64,000 nt of DNA from Ignavibacteriales bacterium. GTDB taxonomy: Bacteria > Bacteroidota > Ignavibacteria > Ignavibacteriales > Melioribacteraceae. The translations under genes were made by a program, and so were the position numbers. The stretch covers positions 186,001 to 250,000 of the forward strand of contig JAPLFG010000003.1 in NCBI GenBank assembly GCA_026390795.1. Reading direction: 5' to 3'. The notes below the pieces were generated by a model. It made no database searches. It was not told the DNA's origin and saw only the letters and a program-made list of their open reading frames with translations. Numbering within the stretch: the stretch's first letter is position 1; every line of letters begins with the position of its first letter. Of this stretch, positions 8,790-17,086 are shown one piece after another.

Positions 8790-9251
8790 TTATTCCCCTT
8801 TTATTGCATTCATCACTTCATCTACATGTCCCGCAACTTTAACCTTGGGGAAAATGTTTTGAATTTTTCCTTCTTCGTCAATTATAAAAGTAGTACGTTC
8901 AATTCCCATATATTTTTTACCGTACATACTTTTTTCTTTCCATACACCGTACTTTTCAACAACTTCTTTTTTTTCATCACTAAGGAGTGTGAACGGTAAT
9001 TCATATTTGTCCGCAAATTTTTTATGAGATGCCGTTGAATCAATACTAATACCCAGCACAGTTGTTTTAATTTTTTGGAAATTTGGAAGCGCATCGCGAA
9101 AATCGCATGCTTCCTGCGTACAACCAGAAGTCATATCTTTCGGATAAAAATAGAGAACAACTTTCTTTCCTTTAAAATCATTTAAGGAAACATTTTTCCC
9201 GCTTCCGTCCAGAAGAGAAAAGGAAGGTGCTTTTTTCCCAATTTGCAACAT
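8790..9251 (-). CDS. bcp: Thioredoxin-dependent peroxiredoxin, Bcp/PrxQ type
   Basis: This 153-residue peroxiredoxin has the PrxQ signature FYPKDMTSGCTQEAC, with peroxidatic Cys44 and resolving Cys49 five residues apart. It reduces hydrogen peroxide and organic hydroperoxides with electrons from thioredoxin in the cytoplasm. It is the gene immediately before the pterin cassette and follows a second peroxiredoxin. Tetrahydropterins oxidise easily, so protection of the pterin pool is a reasonable but unproven link. Confidence 0.95.
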   Translation of the reverse strand: MLQIGKKAPSFSLLDGSGKNVSLNDFKGKKVVLYFYPKDMTSGCTQEACDFRDALPNFQKIKTTVLGISIDSTASHKKFADKYELPFTLLSDEKKEVVEKYGVWKEKSMYGKKYMGIERTTFIIDEEGKIQNIFPKVKVAGHVDEVMNAIKGE

Positions 9252-9275
9252 ATCTGAACTCCAGAACAGAATTGA

Positions 9276-9302
9276 GAAAGGAAGATTTTTAATCTTCCTT
9301 TC
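9276..9302 (-). terminator. Hairpin between the two peroxiredoxin genes
   Basis: A perfect 12-bp stem (9276-9287 with 9291-9302, GAAAGGAAGATT) has a 3-nt loop. On the minus strand it lies just after the stop of the upstream peroxiredoxin gene and is followed by a weakly T-rich stretch. It may be a terminator, or may only reduce read-through into bcp. Confidence 0.6.
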
Positions 9303-9320
9303 ATTTTTACTTAAATGTAA

Positions 9321-9803
9321 TTAAGATAATTTTTTCAAAGTCTCTTGAACTGCGTTGTAATTTGGTTCCTCTCCGGCATTTTCTAAAACTTCTACATACT
9401 GGAGAATGCCCTTCTTATCAATTACAAAAGCGGCACGTTTAGCCACTCCTTTAAGATCCCACTTTCCGGGAAGCCATAAATCGTAGAAGGCACCATACGC
9501 AGGAGCAACATCCTTATTGAAATCACTGAGCAATGGAAAATTAAATTTATATTTATCAACCCACAATTTTTGAGAGAAGGGACCATCAACACTTATTGCA
9601 AATACCTGAGCATTTAATCCTTCATAATCTTTCATACTATCTCTTGTTGAACATAGCTCTTTCTCGCAAACTCCTGTTCCAACAGCAGGAAAAAATAAAA
9701 GAACAACATTACTTTTTCCTTTGAAATCGCTCAAGGTAACTGCAGCGTTATTTGTGTCCTTCAAGGTAAAATTTGGTGCAATATCGCCTAATTTCAACGA
9801 CAT
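9321..9803 (-). CDS. Peroxiredoxin, AhpE-like
   Basis: The 160-residue protein has the AhpE/Prx5-like active site FFPAVGTGVCEKELC, with peroxidatic Cys46 in the PxxxTxxC pattern and a possible resolving Cys51. It has the usual thioredoxin-fold order, including a SDFNKDVAPAYG loop and RAAFVIDKKG near the end. It should reduce peroxides in the cytoplasm. It lies 21 nt after the dodecin gene, with a hairpin between it and bcp. Confidence 0.92.
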   Translation of the reverse strand: MSLKLGDIAPNFTLKDTNNAAVTLSDFKGKSNVVLLFFPAVGTGVCEKELCSTRDSMKDYEGLNAQVFAISVDGPFSQKLWVDKYKFNFPLLSDFNKDVAPAYGAFYDLWLPGKWDLKGVAKRAAFVIDKKGILQYVEVLENAGEEPNYNAVQETLKKLS

Positions 9804-9824
9804 AAGTTTCTCCTTCCCTAAATA

Positions 9825-10028
9825 TTAGTCATTAAGTTTTCGACCAATTCGAACTTTGATTTGGAATTCCACTTTGTCATCAGAAGTAACTCTGCCCCGT
9901 TCTTCAATAATTTCAAACCAGCCGACTTTTTTTTCGGCATTTGCTTCAAGAACTACATCTTTAACCGCTTGGGCAATACTTTCAGTTGATATTCCAACTC
10001 TTTCTATAACTTCGAATGTCTTTGACAT
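9825..10028 (-). CDS. Dodecin family flavin-binding protein
   Basis: The 67-residue protein matches the dodecin length and pattern: an N-terminal strand KTFEVIERVG, the helix SIAQAVKDVVLEA, the Trp-containing strand KVGWFEIIEERGRV and a final strand EFQIKVRIG. Dodecins assemble into hollow dodecamers that store or buffer riboflavin, FMN or similar isoalloxazine compounds, with the Trp stacking on the ligand. It appears to head the peroxiredoxin-pterin gene set, with an AGAGG site upstream of the ATG. Confidence 0.93.
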   Translation of the reverse strand: MSKTFEVIERVGISTESIAQAVKDVVLEANAEKKVGWFEIIEERGRVTSDDKVEFQIKVRIGRKLND

Positions 10029-10254
10029 ATAAACCTCTATATATGATTGAAAAGTTCAATTAAAGTGAAAATTATCTAAATGCGTTATTAAAATAACTTA
10101 TTCGGCGCTAAGATTAAAGAGAGGATTTTACAATACAAGGATGAGAGAATTAATTGCTATATAGCGGTCAGCTATTCTTCTTTAATATACAGTAAGATTG
10201 TTTTTGATCAGAGATGCGAAACAAAAATTTTGCTTATACATATTTTTTATAAAA

Positions 10255-12645
10255 TCACAATACATTAGACAGACCAACTCTAATAACAAATTTGTCGTTA
10301 GATCCGTAGGAGAAATCAAGCCGAAGAACTCCTAAAATTTTGCCAAAGCTCAAATATGCTTCCCAATAAACAGAATTAAGATTGTTGCTGCTAAAGTAAC
10401 TGTTTATAGTCCACATCTTAAGGAGATTAATCCCTGTAATGAAATCAATATTAAGATCGGTAAGAAAATTAAGACCGAGAGCTTGATACGGAACCGAGCG
10501 CCAGTTATGTTCGGCATGAATTGCAATCATTTTATCACCGTAATATTCGTAAGGAGATAATCCTTTGAATGATAAGAATGGAGAATAAATATTAAGAGCT
10601 GTATTCGGGGTGAAACGATGTTGCGGCCAGAAATCTCCTAAAACAAATCCTCCTTCCATTCCTAACAAGAAGTATGGGGAAGAAAACAATTCTTCATAAA
10701 GAGTTTTGGTAGTGATTTGAGAGATAAATCTTAGACGCTTATAATTAAAGTCACTTCCCAAAATAGGATTTGATACATCGAGTTGAGCTATAAAGCCGTC
10801 ACTCGCTATCGGCTGATATTCATTCGGGTTCTTCCCTATCCGAATATTAAATGATATTCTATTATCATTTCCTTCTGCAATAATTGGATTAACTCTTACA
10901 ATTCTATTTGTATTAAAAAGGCTGTTGTACTTAAGCTCCGGCAGAGATTCCTGTTTATCGAAAACAAATTTTATATTCGATAAAATATTTGCGCCGAAAT
11001 ATTTTCCAAATCCAAGACTGAAACTTCTTGATCTGTAATAATTAAATTGATCATTGAAACCGAGCAATACATTGGCACCGTTAAGCCAATCGGGATAAGG
11101 ATTGAGCATCTGCCACTGTACAGCTTCATCAAACAATTCTAATTCAATATTGTCAATAATAAAATTCTTTGGACTGTACGAAACATTTGTATTCCACTCA
11201 AAATTCTTTCTTCCGAATGCGTACCCTAAATTAACTTTATATTTTATTGAGTTATCAAACATATCATTGCCGTAATGACCACCCAACAATATTCCATCCA
11301 CTCTATTGTCTCTGAAACTAAGAACTGAAAATACTTTTCCAACATACTTGAGCAAACCGCTATCCGAACTACTATTCTGATCCTTATTTACTGCATCCTT
11401 GACAAGTCCACCAAATACACCGGTAAATTTAATTTGAGTAACAACCGTTTTTGTACTATCAAGTTCATTGTACGCTTTCAATTCATCACCGGTAAGAGGG
11501 ATAGGTCGAAGAGAATCAATTTGCGTTCTACTTAACATATCTGTCTTAACATATTTATTTTTTTTATTCTTACTGGAATCATCTTTAATAGTTGAATAAA
11601 GATTATAAATCGAATCCGGGATAGTTGGATTGATTTTATAATTTGTGAACATACTGACCTGGTTCATGGAAATAGCGTCGGTTCCTATCAATCCGGCAAA
11701 GCTGAATTTTAGACCGGATTCAACTTTGAAATATGTAGGGAGCCAATAATTATTAAAACGGTCTCTGTTTTGAATGAACTCTATTTTCAGATCTTGAACA
11801 TATGGAAACCTTAAGCCGTCGTTGTTCTTAAGGTCAACATTTTTCAATGAGTAAGTCGAATCTTCAATTACAATTTTTCCTTTAAGAAGAGGTTGTATTT
11901 TGGATTTAGGAATCACTTCGATATAACACTCATGAACGGATCCGGATTGCTTCACTTCCAGAAGTTTGTAATCGTACCAATCAAAAGCATTCTTTGCAAG
12001 AGGAAGAAATACTTTGTTACCTATGATTGACAATGTATCGTCTGCAAAGTCAACATACATTTTATCAAGAATATTCTGATCAAAACTGAGAGCGTTTTTC
12101 TTTTCATTTTCTGATATATGCACCGAATGTGTAATTACTTTCTCCTTTTTATCCGGTCGGAAATAACCGGTAGAAAATCTTTCCGATACCATCGCAACAT
12201 TCCCGGCAGAAAGAAAAATATCTTTGGAAAAGAAATCATACTCAATACTATTCAAACCGGCTCTATTTTGATCTTTCCTCTTGATTGCTTCTCTTACAAT
12301 TCTGTATGCCGGGTCTTCATCGCTGCCAACAACGATTTCCATAAATTGAATCGGTTCCGGTTTCAGTGATACTTTTAATTCTTTGGAAACCGTAGCATCA
12401 ATTTCCAGCACTTTCTTCTTAAAACCGACAACTGTAAAAATCAATTTTGACTTGCCCTTTGGTGGAATCAAAACAAACTTTCCTTCAACGTTTGTTGAAG
12501 TGCCTTGTGTTGTTCCTGCTATTCTAATACTTGTAAAAGGAATCGGTTCGTTAGATTCTTCGTTAAATACAATACCGGTTACTTTAAGGCTTTGTGAAAA
12601 AAGCGAAGAAACTATGAGGAGAGTTAATAAAAATATTCTTATCAT
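10255..12645 (-). CDS. DUF5686 and carboxypeptidase-regulatory-like domain outer-membrane protein
   Basis: This 796-residue protein has a signal peptide (1-17), then a carboxypeptidase D regulatory-like beta-sandwich at about 22-105 (VTGIVFNEESNEPIPFTSI, then NVEGKFVL). A long C-terminal part is rich in alternating aromatic strands and matches DUF5686, an outer-membrane barrel-like family of Bacteroidota relatives. It ends in aromatic beta strands (FVIRVGLSNVL), as an outer-membrane barrel does. It is a single gene with 225 nt of apparently empty sequence downstream. The function of the family is not established; surface or transport roles are only suggested. Confidence 0.85.
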   Translation of the reverse strand: MIRIFLLTLLIVSSLFSQSLKVTGIVFNEESNEPIPFTSIRIAGTTQGTSTNVEGKFVLIPPKGKSKLIFTVVGFKKKVLEIDATVSKELKVSLKPEPIQFMEIVVGSDEDPAYRIVREAIKRKDQNRAGLNSIEYDFFSKDIFLSAGNVAMVSERFSTGYFRPDKKEKVITHSVHISENEKKNALSFDQNILDKMYVDFADDTLSIIGNKVFLPLAKNAFDWYDYKLLEVKQSGSVHECYIEVIPKSKIQPLLKGKIVIEDSTYSLKNVDLKNNDGLRFPYVQDLKIEFIQNRDRFNNYWLPTYFKVESGLKFSFAGLIGTDAISMNQVSMFTNYKINPTIPDSIYNLYSTIKDDSSKNKKNKYVKTDMLSRTQIDSLRPIPLTGDELKAYNELDSTKTVVTQIKFTGVFGGLVKDAVNKDQNSSSDSGLLKYVGKVFSVLSFRDNRVDGILLGGHYGNDMFDNSIKYKVNLGYAFGRKNFEWNTNVSYSPKNFIIDNIELELFDEAVQWQMLNPYPDWLNGANVLLGFNDQFNYYRSRSFSLGFGKYFGANILSNIKFVFDKQESLPELKYNSLFNTNRIVRVNPIIAEGNDNRISFNIRIGKNPNEYQPIASDGFIAQLDVSNPILGSDFNYKRLRFISQITTKTLYEELFSSPYFLLGMEGGFVLGDFWPQHRFTPNTALNIYSPFLSFKGLSPYEYYGDKMIAIHAEHNWRSVPYQALGLNFLTDLNIDFITGINLLKMWTINSYFSSNNLNSVYWEAYLSFGKILGVLRLDFSYGSNDKFVIRVGLSNVL

Positions 12646-12705
12646 ACATTACTCTGGTCTTTGATACTATAGACGAATTTACTAACAACATTGTTACACC
12701 GAATA

Positions 12706-12740
12706 AAGTTAAGGCGAATCAAAATGATTCGCCTTAACTT
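12706..12740 (-). terminator. Terminator hairpin with GGCGAATC core
   Basis: A perfect 16-bp stem (12706-12721 with 12725-12740) with a 3-nt AAA loop lies 4 nt after the stop of the TonB receptor gene. The inner part GGCGAATC/GATTCGCC is shared with the hairpin at 15556-15576. The stem ends in a T-containing tract on the minus strand. Confidence 0.8.
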
Positions 12741-12744
12741 AGAA

Positions 12745-14886
12745 TTAATAACCAATTGAAATTGATAGAACAATATTTCTCGGCATTCCGGGTTCAAGAA
12801 AGACTGCTTCCTTGTTCACAATGTCCGGGTTGATAAATGCCGATGAAGCGTATTTAAGATCGAAAAGATTATTTGCCGTCAAAAATCCTCGTATTGTAAA
12901 ATCACCCGCAATTACTATCGGTCTATTTAATCCAATTGTTGCGTTCAACACATTAAACGAAGGTACGGACAATGTATTCGCATCATCGACAAAATATTTT
13001 CCAATTCCGTTTAGCCCAATAGAAATGAATGCGCCGTTTAGTTTGGATGGAGAGTAAGTTAAACCGAAGTTGTAAAACAATTCCGGTATTCCGGCTGCTT
13101 TATTACCTGAATAGTCTGCAAACTTTCCGGCTTTCTGCAAATCGTAATGGACCGAATCAACGCGGTATTCTTGATACTTATTATTAGAAAACGTGAACGC
13201 ACCATTGAATGAAAAACCATTAGTGAATTGAATAGTTGTACCAAGTTCTATTCCGCTGCGCTCCGTTTTTCCGGCTGTAAAATAAAATCTTCCGCCCCGG
13301 TATGGAATAATATCATTCTTAACATTTATTAGATAAAGAGCAACATCGTAATAGACAGACCTAACAAAATCATTTTTTTCAAATGAGACCAAATGCTTTG
13401 TACCAAGTTCATATGTGGTAGAAACGATCGGTTCGAGGAGAGGATTGATCAAAAATACTTTGTCTTGTCCGTAAGTGCTTGACGGATCAGTTTCATTTCC
13501 CGCCGGTACTTCAATACCGCCGCCAAGATTTGCATATAGACTTTGAGTTTCTGATAAACGGTAAGTAATACCTGCTTTAGGTGTAATGCGCTCAAATATT
13601 TTAGATTGCAAACCATATCCGGAAGTTATAAAACTTTCGCTGTAATATGAAATCATGTCGTATCGCCCGCCAAAAATCAAACTTAGTTTTTCATTGAGCA
13701 CGACTTCATCTTGTACAAACGCACCGAAGGTATTGGCACCTTCCCTCTTGTTATCTTTAAGCTCATTGCCTCGTGAGTTTGTTGAAGATAAACTGTAAAA
13801 TAAAATTGCACCATCTTGATAAGCTTCATCTACACCAACAACTAATTTATTTTGTATGGAGGATGAAAACGAAGAGTGATTACTGTAAATAAAATTTCCG
13901 CCAAGATGATAACGTGTAAAATCACGGAATGTACCTCGTTCCGAACGTTGTAAATATTTCGGATTTACAAAGATCATTCCTGAAATTCCGTTTGAATTGT
14001 CAAATTCATGGTTTAATGTCAACCCAACTTTTCCCAGACGGTTGAATCGTCTTTCGTCTCGCTGTTCATAAATAAGATTAGATTGAGTAGGATCTGCATC
14101 AAATTGTTTTTGTGTAAGTGGTCCTGGGATATGAAACATATTCGAAGTTCCCGAGACAAATAAACCTAGTTTTGTTACGTCATTCAAAAATGATACAATT
14201 CCGAAATTAAGAAGTGTTCTAAAACTACTTGAATGTTTTCTCCATCCTTCTAAATTACTATTAGAAAAGGATGAAAATATTTTTCCATTCCGGAAATTCG
14301 CATTACCAATTAGTTGAACTTGATTGAAGCCAAAACTTCCTGCAATTGTACGAAGAGAATAAACGTTTTCAGTCCCGGTTGGAACTGTTGATAAATTTAC
14401 AACACCGCCTGCAGCATTTCCCCAAATTGCGGAAGCATTAGAGCGAATAACCTCTATGTTATCAGCAATACTCAAGTCAATCTGATCGAATGATGTTCTT
14501 CCGTCAGGTTCAGTTTCCGGAATTCCGTCAATCATTACGCGTATACCGCGTGATGTTCCGGAGTTTGACCGATCGCCAGCACCACGTGCACCAAATCCTC
14601 GTATTACAAGCCTGACATCTTGATTTCCCGAACGTGATTGAGCTAAAACTCCCGGTATTGTTGAAAGCGCTTCGTCCAATCCGTATCCGCGTAAATTTTT
14701 CAGCTGTTTTGCTTGAAGTATTGTAACTGCGTAAGGAAGTTCTAAAATTTGTTCTGCATACCGAGTTGCCGATACAGATATTTGTTTAAGCTCGTATGTC
14801 AAAGTATCCGGCTGAGAACTCGATATTGCTTGCTGTGCATTTATAAATGGAGTCACTGCAATTAATAGCAATAATAATTTTTTCAT
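12745..14886 (-). CDS. TonB-dependent outer-membrane receptor
   Basis: This 713-residue protein has a signal peptide (1-17) and a plug domain at about 38-165 with the classic order ISVSATR, DEALSTIPGV, LVIRGFG, VMIDGIP, IEVIRSNAS and WGNAAGGVVNL. A long beta-barrel ends in the aromatic strand NIVLSISIGY. It resembles FecA-type siderophore receptors, so uptake of a ferric chelate or other scarce ligand across the outer membrane with TonB energy is likely; the ligand is unknown. It is preceded by a small membrane-anchored gene and followed by a strong terminator. No Fur box or riboswitch was recognised in the 88-nt leader. Confidence 0.93.
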   Translation of the reverse strand: MKKLLLLLIAVTPFINAQQAISSSQPDTLTYELKQISVSATRYAEQILELPYAVTILQAKQLKNLRGYGLDEALSTIPGVLAQSRSGNQDVRLVIRGFGARGAGDRSNSGTSRGIRVMIDGIPETEPDGRTSFDQIDLSIADNIEVIRSNASAIWGNAAGGVVNLSTVPTGTENVYSLRTIAGSFGFNQVQLIGNANFRNGKIFSSFSNSNLEGWRKHSSSFRTLLNFGIVSFLNDVTKLGLFVSGTSNMFHIPGPLTQKQFDADPTQSNLIYEQRDERRFNRLGKVGLTLNHEFDNSNGISGMIFVNPKYLQRSERGTFRDFTRYHLGGNFIYSNHSSFSSSIQNKLVVGVDEAYQDGAILFYSLSSTNSRGNELKDNKREGANTFGAFVQDEVVLNEKLSLIFGGRYDMISYYSESFITSGYGLQSKIFERITPKAGITYRLSETQSLYANLGGGIEVPAGNETDPSSTYGQDKVFLINPLLEPIVSTTYELGTKHLVSFEKNDFVRSVYYDVALYLINVKNDIIPYRGGRFYFTAGKTERSGIELGTTIQFTNGFSFNGAFTFSNNKYQEYRVDSVHYDLQKAGKFADYSGNKAAGIPELFYNFGLTYSPSKLNGAFISIGLNGIGKYFVDDANTLSVPSFNVLNATIGLNRPIVIAGDFTIRGFLTANNLFDLKYASSAFINPDIVNKEAVFLEPGMPRNIVLSISIGY

Positions 14887-14974
14887 TATCTAATCCTATT
14901 TTCAGTTATAAGGAGGAATATTATTTCCTATTCAAATTTTATGAATAGAATTGCACTGAATATATCTAAGTTTA

Positions 14975-15514
14975 CTAAAGATTAGACTTTGGAGGAGGCG
15001 TCAATATTTTTGAAATATCTAAAAGATAGCTGCTTGCGAGGAAGATTGGATAAGATGTTTTATGAAACGGGGAAATGAGAGTAATCTTTTCCTTTTCGTT
15101 TGTGTTTTGTATTTGTTGATTAAATTGTATTTGAGTATTGGTTACAGATCTGTGGTTTATATTTTTTTGAAGATTATTTGAAAATTCTTTTTCAAGTTTA
15201 TCTTCTTTTTCATCATGGATACAATAGAACGTAATTACATCCAAGTGTCGTTCTACTTTTACCAGATCATACATCTTGCCATCATATCGTATCTCTCTGT
15301 TATTAATCCTTTCTATTCCTATTCCACTTTCCAGTTGTGAAATTGAGACGGAAATAACCTCGACTTTCTCATCACCTTCCAACTTTATTACCTTTTCAAA
15401 AGCATTTTCTTTTGTATTCTCTACTTCAAGAATGAAATAGATTATAAATCCAAACGAATTGAATGCGAATGCAAGCGCTATTAAAAACAGAAAAATATTT
15501 TTTAATCTGTTCAT
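14975..15514 (-). CDS. Unknown membrane-anchored or exported protein upstream of TonB receptor
   Basis: The 179-residue protein has a hydrophobic N-terminus (residues 5-29), either an uncleaved anchor or a signal peptide, then a strand-rich polar region (RYDGKMYDLVKVERHLDVITFYCIHDE) and a Gln/Asn-rich linker. It ends with LTPPPKSNL after a second hydrophobic patch. No family is recognised. It is immediately upstream of the TonB-dependent receptor on the same strand, 88 nt apart, so a shared envelope or uptake role is possible. Confidence 0.65.
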   Translation of the reverse strand: MNRLKNIFLFLIALAFAFNSFGFIIYFILEVENTKENAFEKVIKLEGDEKVEVISVSISQLESGIGIERINNREIRYDGKMYDLVKVERHLDVITFYCIHDEKEDKLEKEFSNNLQKNINHRSVTNTQIQFNQQIQNTNEKEKITLISPFHKTSYPIFLASSYLLDISKILTPPPKSNL

Positions 15515-15555
15515 TTACATTTTAGTTGAGAAATATTTCTCTATAAAAATACAAA

Positions 15556-15576
15556 AGGCGAATCAAAGATTCGCCT
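15556..15576 (-). terminator. Terminator hairpin after HDOD gene
   Basis: A 9-bp stem (15556-15564 with 15568-15576, AGGCGAATC/GATTCGCCT) with an AAA loop is followed on the minus strand by TTTGTATTTTT. It lies 39 nt beyond the stop of the HDOD gene. Its core is the same as that of the terminator at 12706-12740. Confidence 0.75.
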
Positions 15577-15615
15577 CGGTTATAGAATTATTATATAAAA
15601 AAATAATTTATGGTT

Positions 15616-16800
15616 TTATATCTCTAATTGAAGTGTGTTTCTTTCATCTGATTTTAGGAGCTGATCCCATTCATTGTATTTTTCGAGACCAAATGATTTG
15701 GAAATGTTCAACGACATGTCTTCAAATCTATTGGTAAACGAGTTTGCTATAAAAACGGCTTCATTCAATGAAACGGCACTCCCTTTTATAATACTTGGAT
15801 CGTGATGCGAGGCAACAGCATCAATAATTTCATCGCGGAAACCCCATAATTTCAAAATATAAACGCCGGTATTAATATGTGAAACCCCAAATAAATTTAT
15901 TTCTACTTCGGGTGAATTAAAATCATGAAGACAATTGAAATAAGTTTTCTGCTTTTGTTTATCATTCAATTGCAACAAGACTATTTTGCCAATATCATGA
16001 ATTAGCCCGGAGATATAAGCAAGTTCAATTTGTTCTTTATCACCGGACTCTTTTTCCATAATTGCCTTTGCAAGTTTGGCAACGTTCATAGAATGTGCTT
16101 TGATTTCTTTAAGTCTATGCTTGGTTTCTTCCGAAACATTGCTTAAAGAAAAAATCTTAACATAGAGCACAAGAGTTTTAATAATATTTATACCCAAGAA
16201 ATTGATCGCCTGTAAAAGATCAGTAACACCGGATGGAATGTTGAAAAAGGATGAATGGGCAATATGAAGGACGCGGGCAACAACTAAAGGGTCTCTCTGA
16301 ATTATCTCCGCAATTTTGATCATTGAAAGGGAGGATTTGTTAATCTCTCTTTCAAGCTTTTGGTAAATATCTGGCAATATTGGAATAGCTCCAATTCCAT
16401 TAATTTTTGAAACTAATTTCGCATCTAAATTAATCTTTAGAAGATTTCCTAATTCGGTAATGGTTACTAGGAGCTTGTTAGAATCCAAAGGAGTATTAAC
16501 AAATCTATGCACACTTTTAGCAAGGAAAATCGTTCTTTCTTTATCAAAAGGCGTTGATAGACAAACTCTAAAAACTTTTGGAAAGTTTGTTTGAAGCAGA
16601 CTTAAAAATTCAGAGTTATTCAACCTAGGAGTACTGAAATCGGTCACAACGATATCAACATCATTTCTTGATACAAAATTTATTGCTTCTACATTGTTCC
16701 GTACGAAGAAAAATTCAATCTCCTTATTAGTCAATTCAATTTTTTCAATTTCTTGAATTGTATCAGGTAAGACAGCCACAAATAATACTTTTACATTCAT
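15616..16800 (-). CDS. Receiver-like plus HDOD-domain signalling protein
   Basis: The 394-residue protein has an N-terminal receiver-like domain (1-120) with a possible phospho-acceptor Asp54 in DIVVTDFSTPRL. The acidic pair usually found after the first strand is absent (VLFVAVLPD), so phosphorylation may be lost. An HDOD domain follows at about 130-330: GIGAIPILPDIYQKL, RDPLVVARVLHIAHSSFF, a GLIHDIGKIVLL segment and VASHHDP near 330. HDOD proteins regulate stress or motility and are related to HD hydrolases without always being catalytic. It appears to be a single-gene unit with a terminator behind it. Confidence 0.88.
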   Translation of the reverse strand: MNVKVLFVAVLPDTIQEIEKIELTNKEIEFFFVRNNVEAINFVSRNDVDIVVTDFSTPRLNNSEFLSLLQTNFPKVFRVCLSTPFDKERTIFLAKSVHRFVNTPLDSNKLLVTITELGNLLKINLDAKLVSKINGIGAIPILPDIYQKLEREINKSSLSMIKIAEIIQRDPLVVARVLHIAHSSFFNIPSGVTDLLQAINFLGINIIKTLVLYVKIFSLSNVSEETKHRLKEIKAHSMNVAKLAKAIMEKESGDKEQIELAYISGLIHDIGKIVLLQLNDKQKQKTYFNCLHDFNSPEVEINLFGVSHINTGVYILKLWGFRDEIIDAVASHHDPSIIKGSAVSLNEAVFIANSFTNRFEDMSLNISKSFGLEKYNEWDQLLKSDERNTLQLEI

Positions 16801-17086
16801 TATATTTTCCGAATCAGATATTTAAACTCTATAAAGTGAAAAAACTATAAAGTTAGACGATCATTAGAACAAAATGTTCATATGTATTATCGAGAAAACT
16901 CTACTAAATTTTAGAACTAAAGAAAATTTTTATTTAACGTAAAATTTTCTTGTATCCAAGATCCGGCTCTAAAAAGTGTTTGGTTAGATCTCTTTCTGAA
17001 GAAGATTTAATAAGTATGCTATTCGATATAAAAGTGGCTGGTACTGAATTTATCAAGCTATTAAATAAAAATTTATTCTTTCAATC
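16801..17086. other. AT-rich intergenic region between nuoF and the HDOD gene
   Basis: No gene is supported in these 286 bases. Two copies of CTATAAAGT lie 16 nt apart (16829-16837 and 16845-16853), about 30-50 nt before the HDOD start, possibly part of its promoter or an operator. A 10-bp AT-only stem (16921-16930 with 16941-16950) may be a weak terminator behind nuoF. The function of each is a guess. Confidence 0.3.

Noticed and set aside
14887-14974. Possible riboswitch in the leader of the TonB receptor
   Set aside because: Only 88 nt, no cobalamin or other known conserved box recognised.
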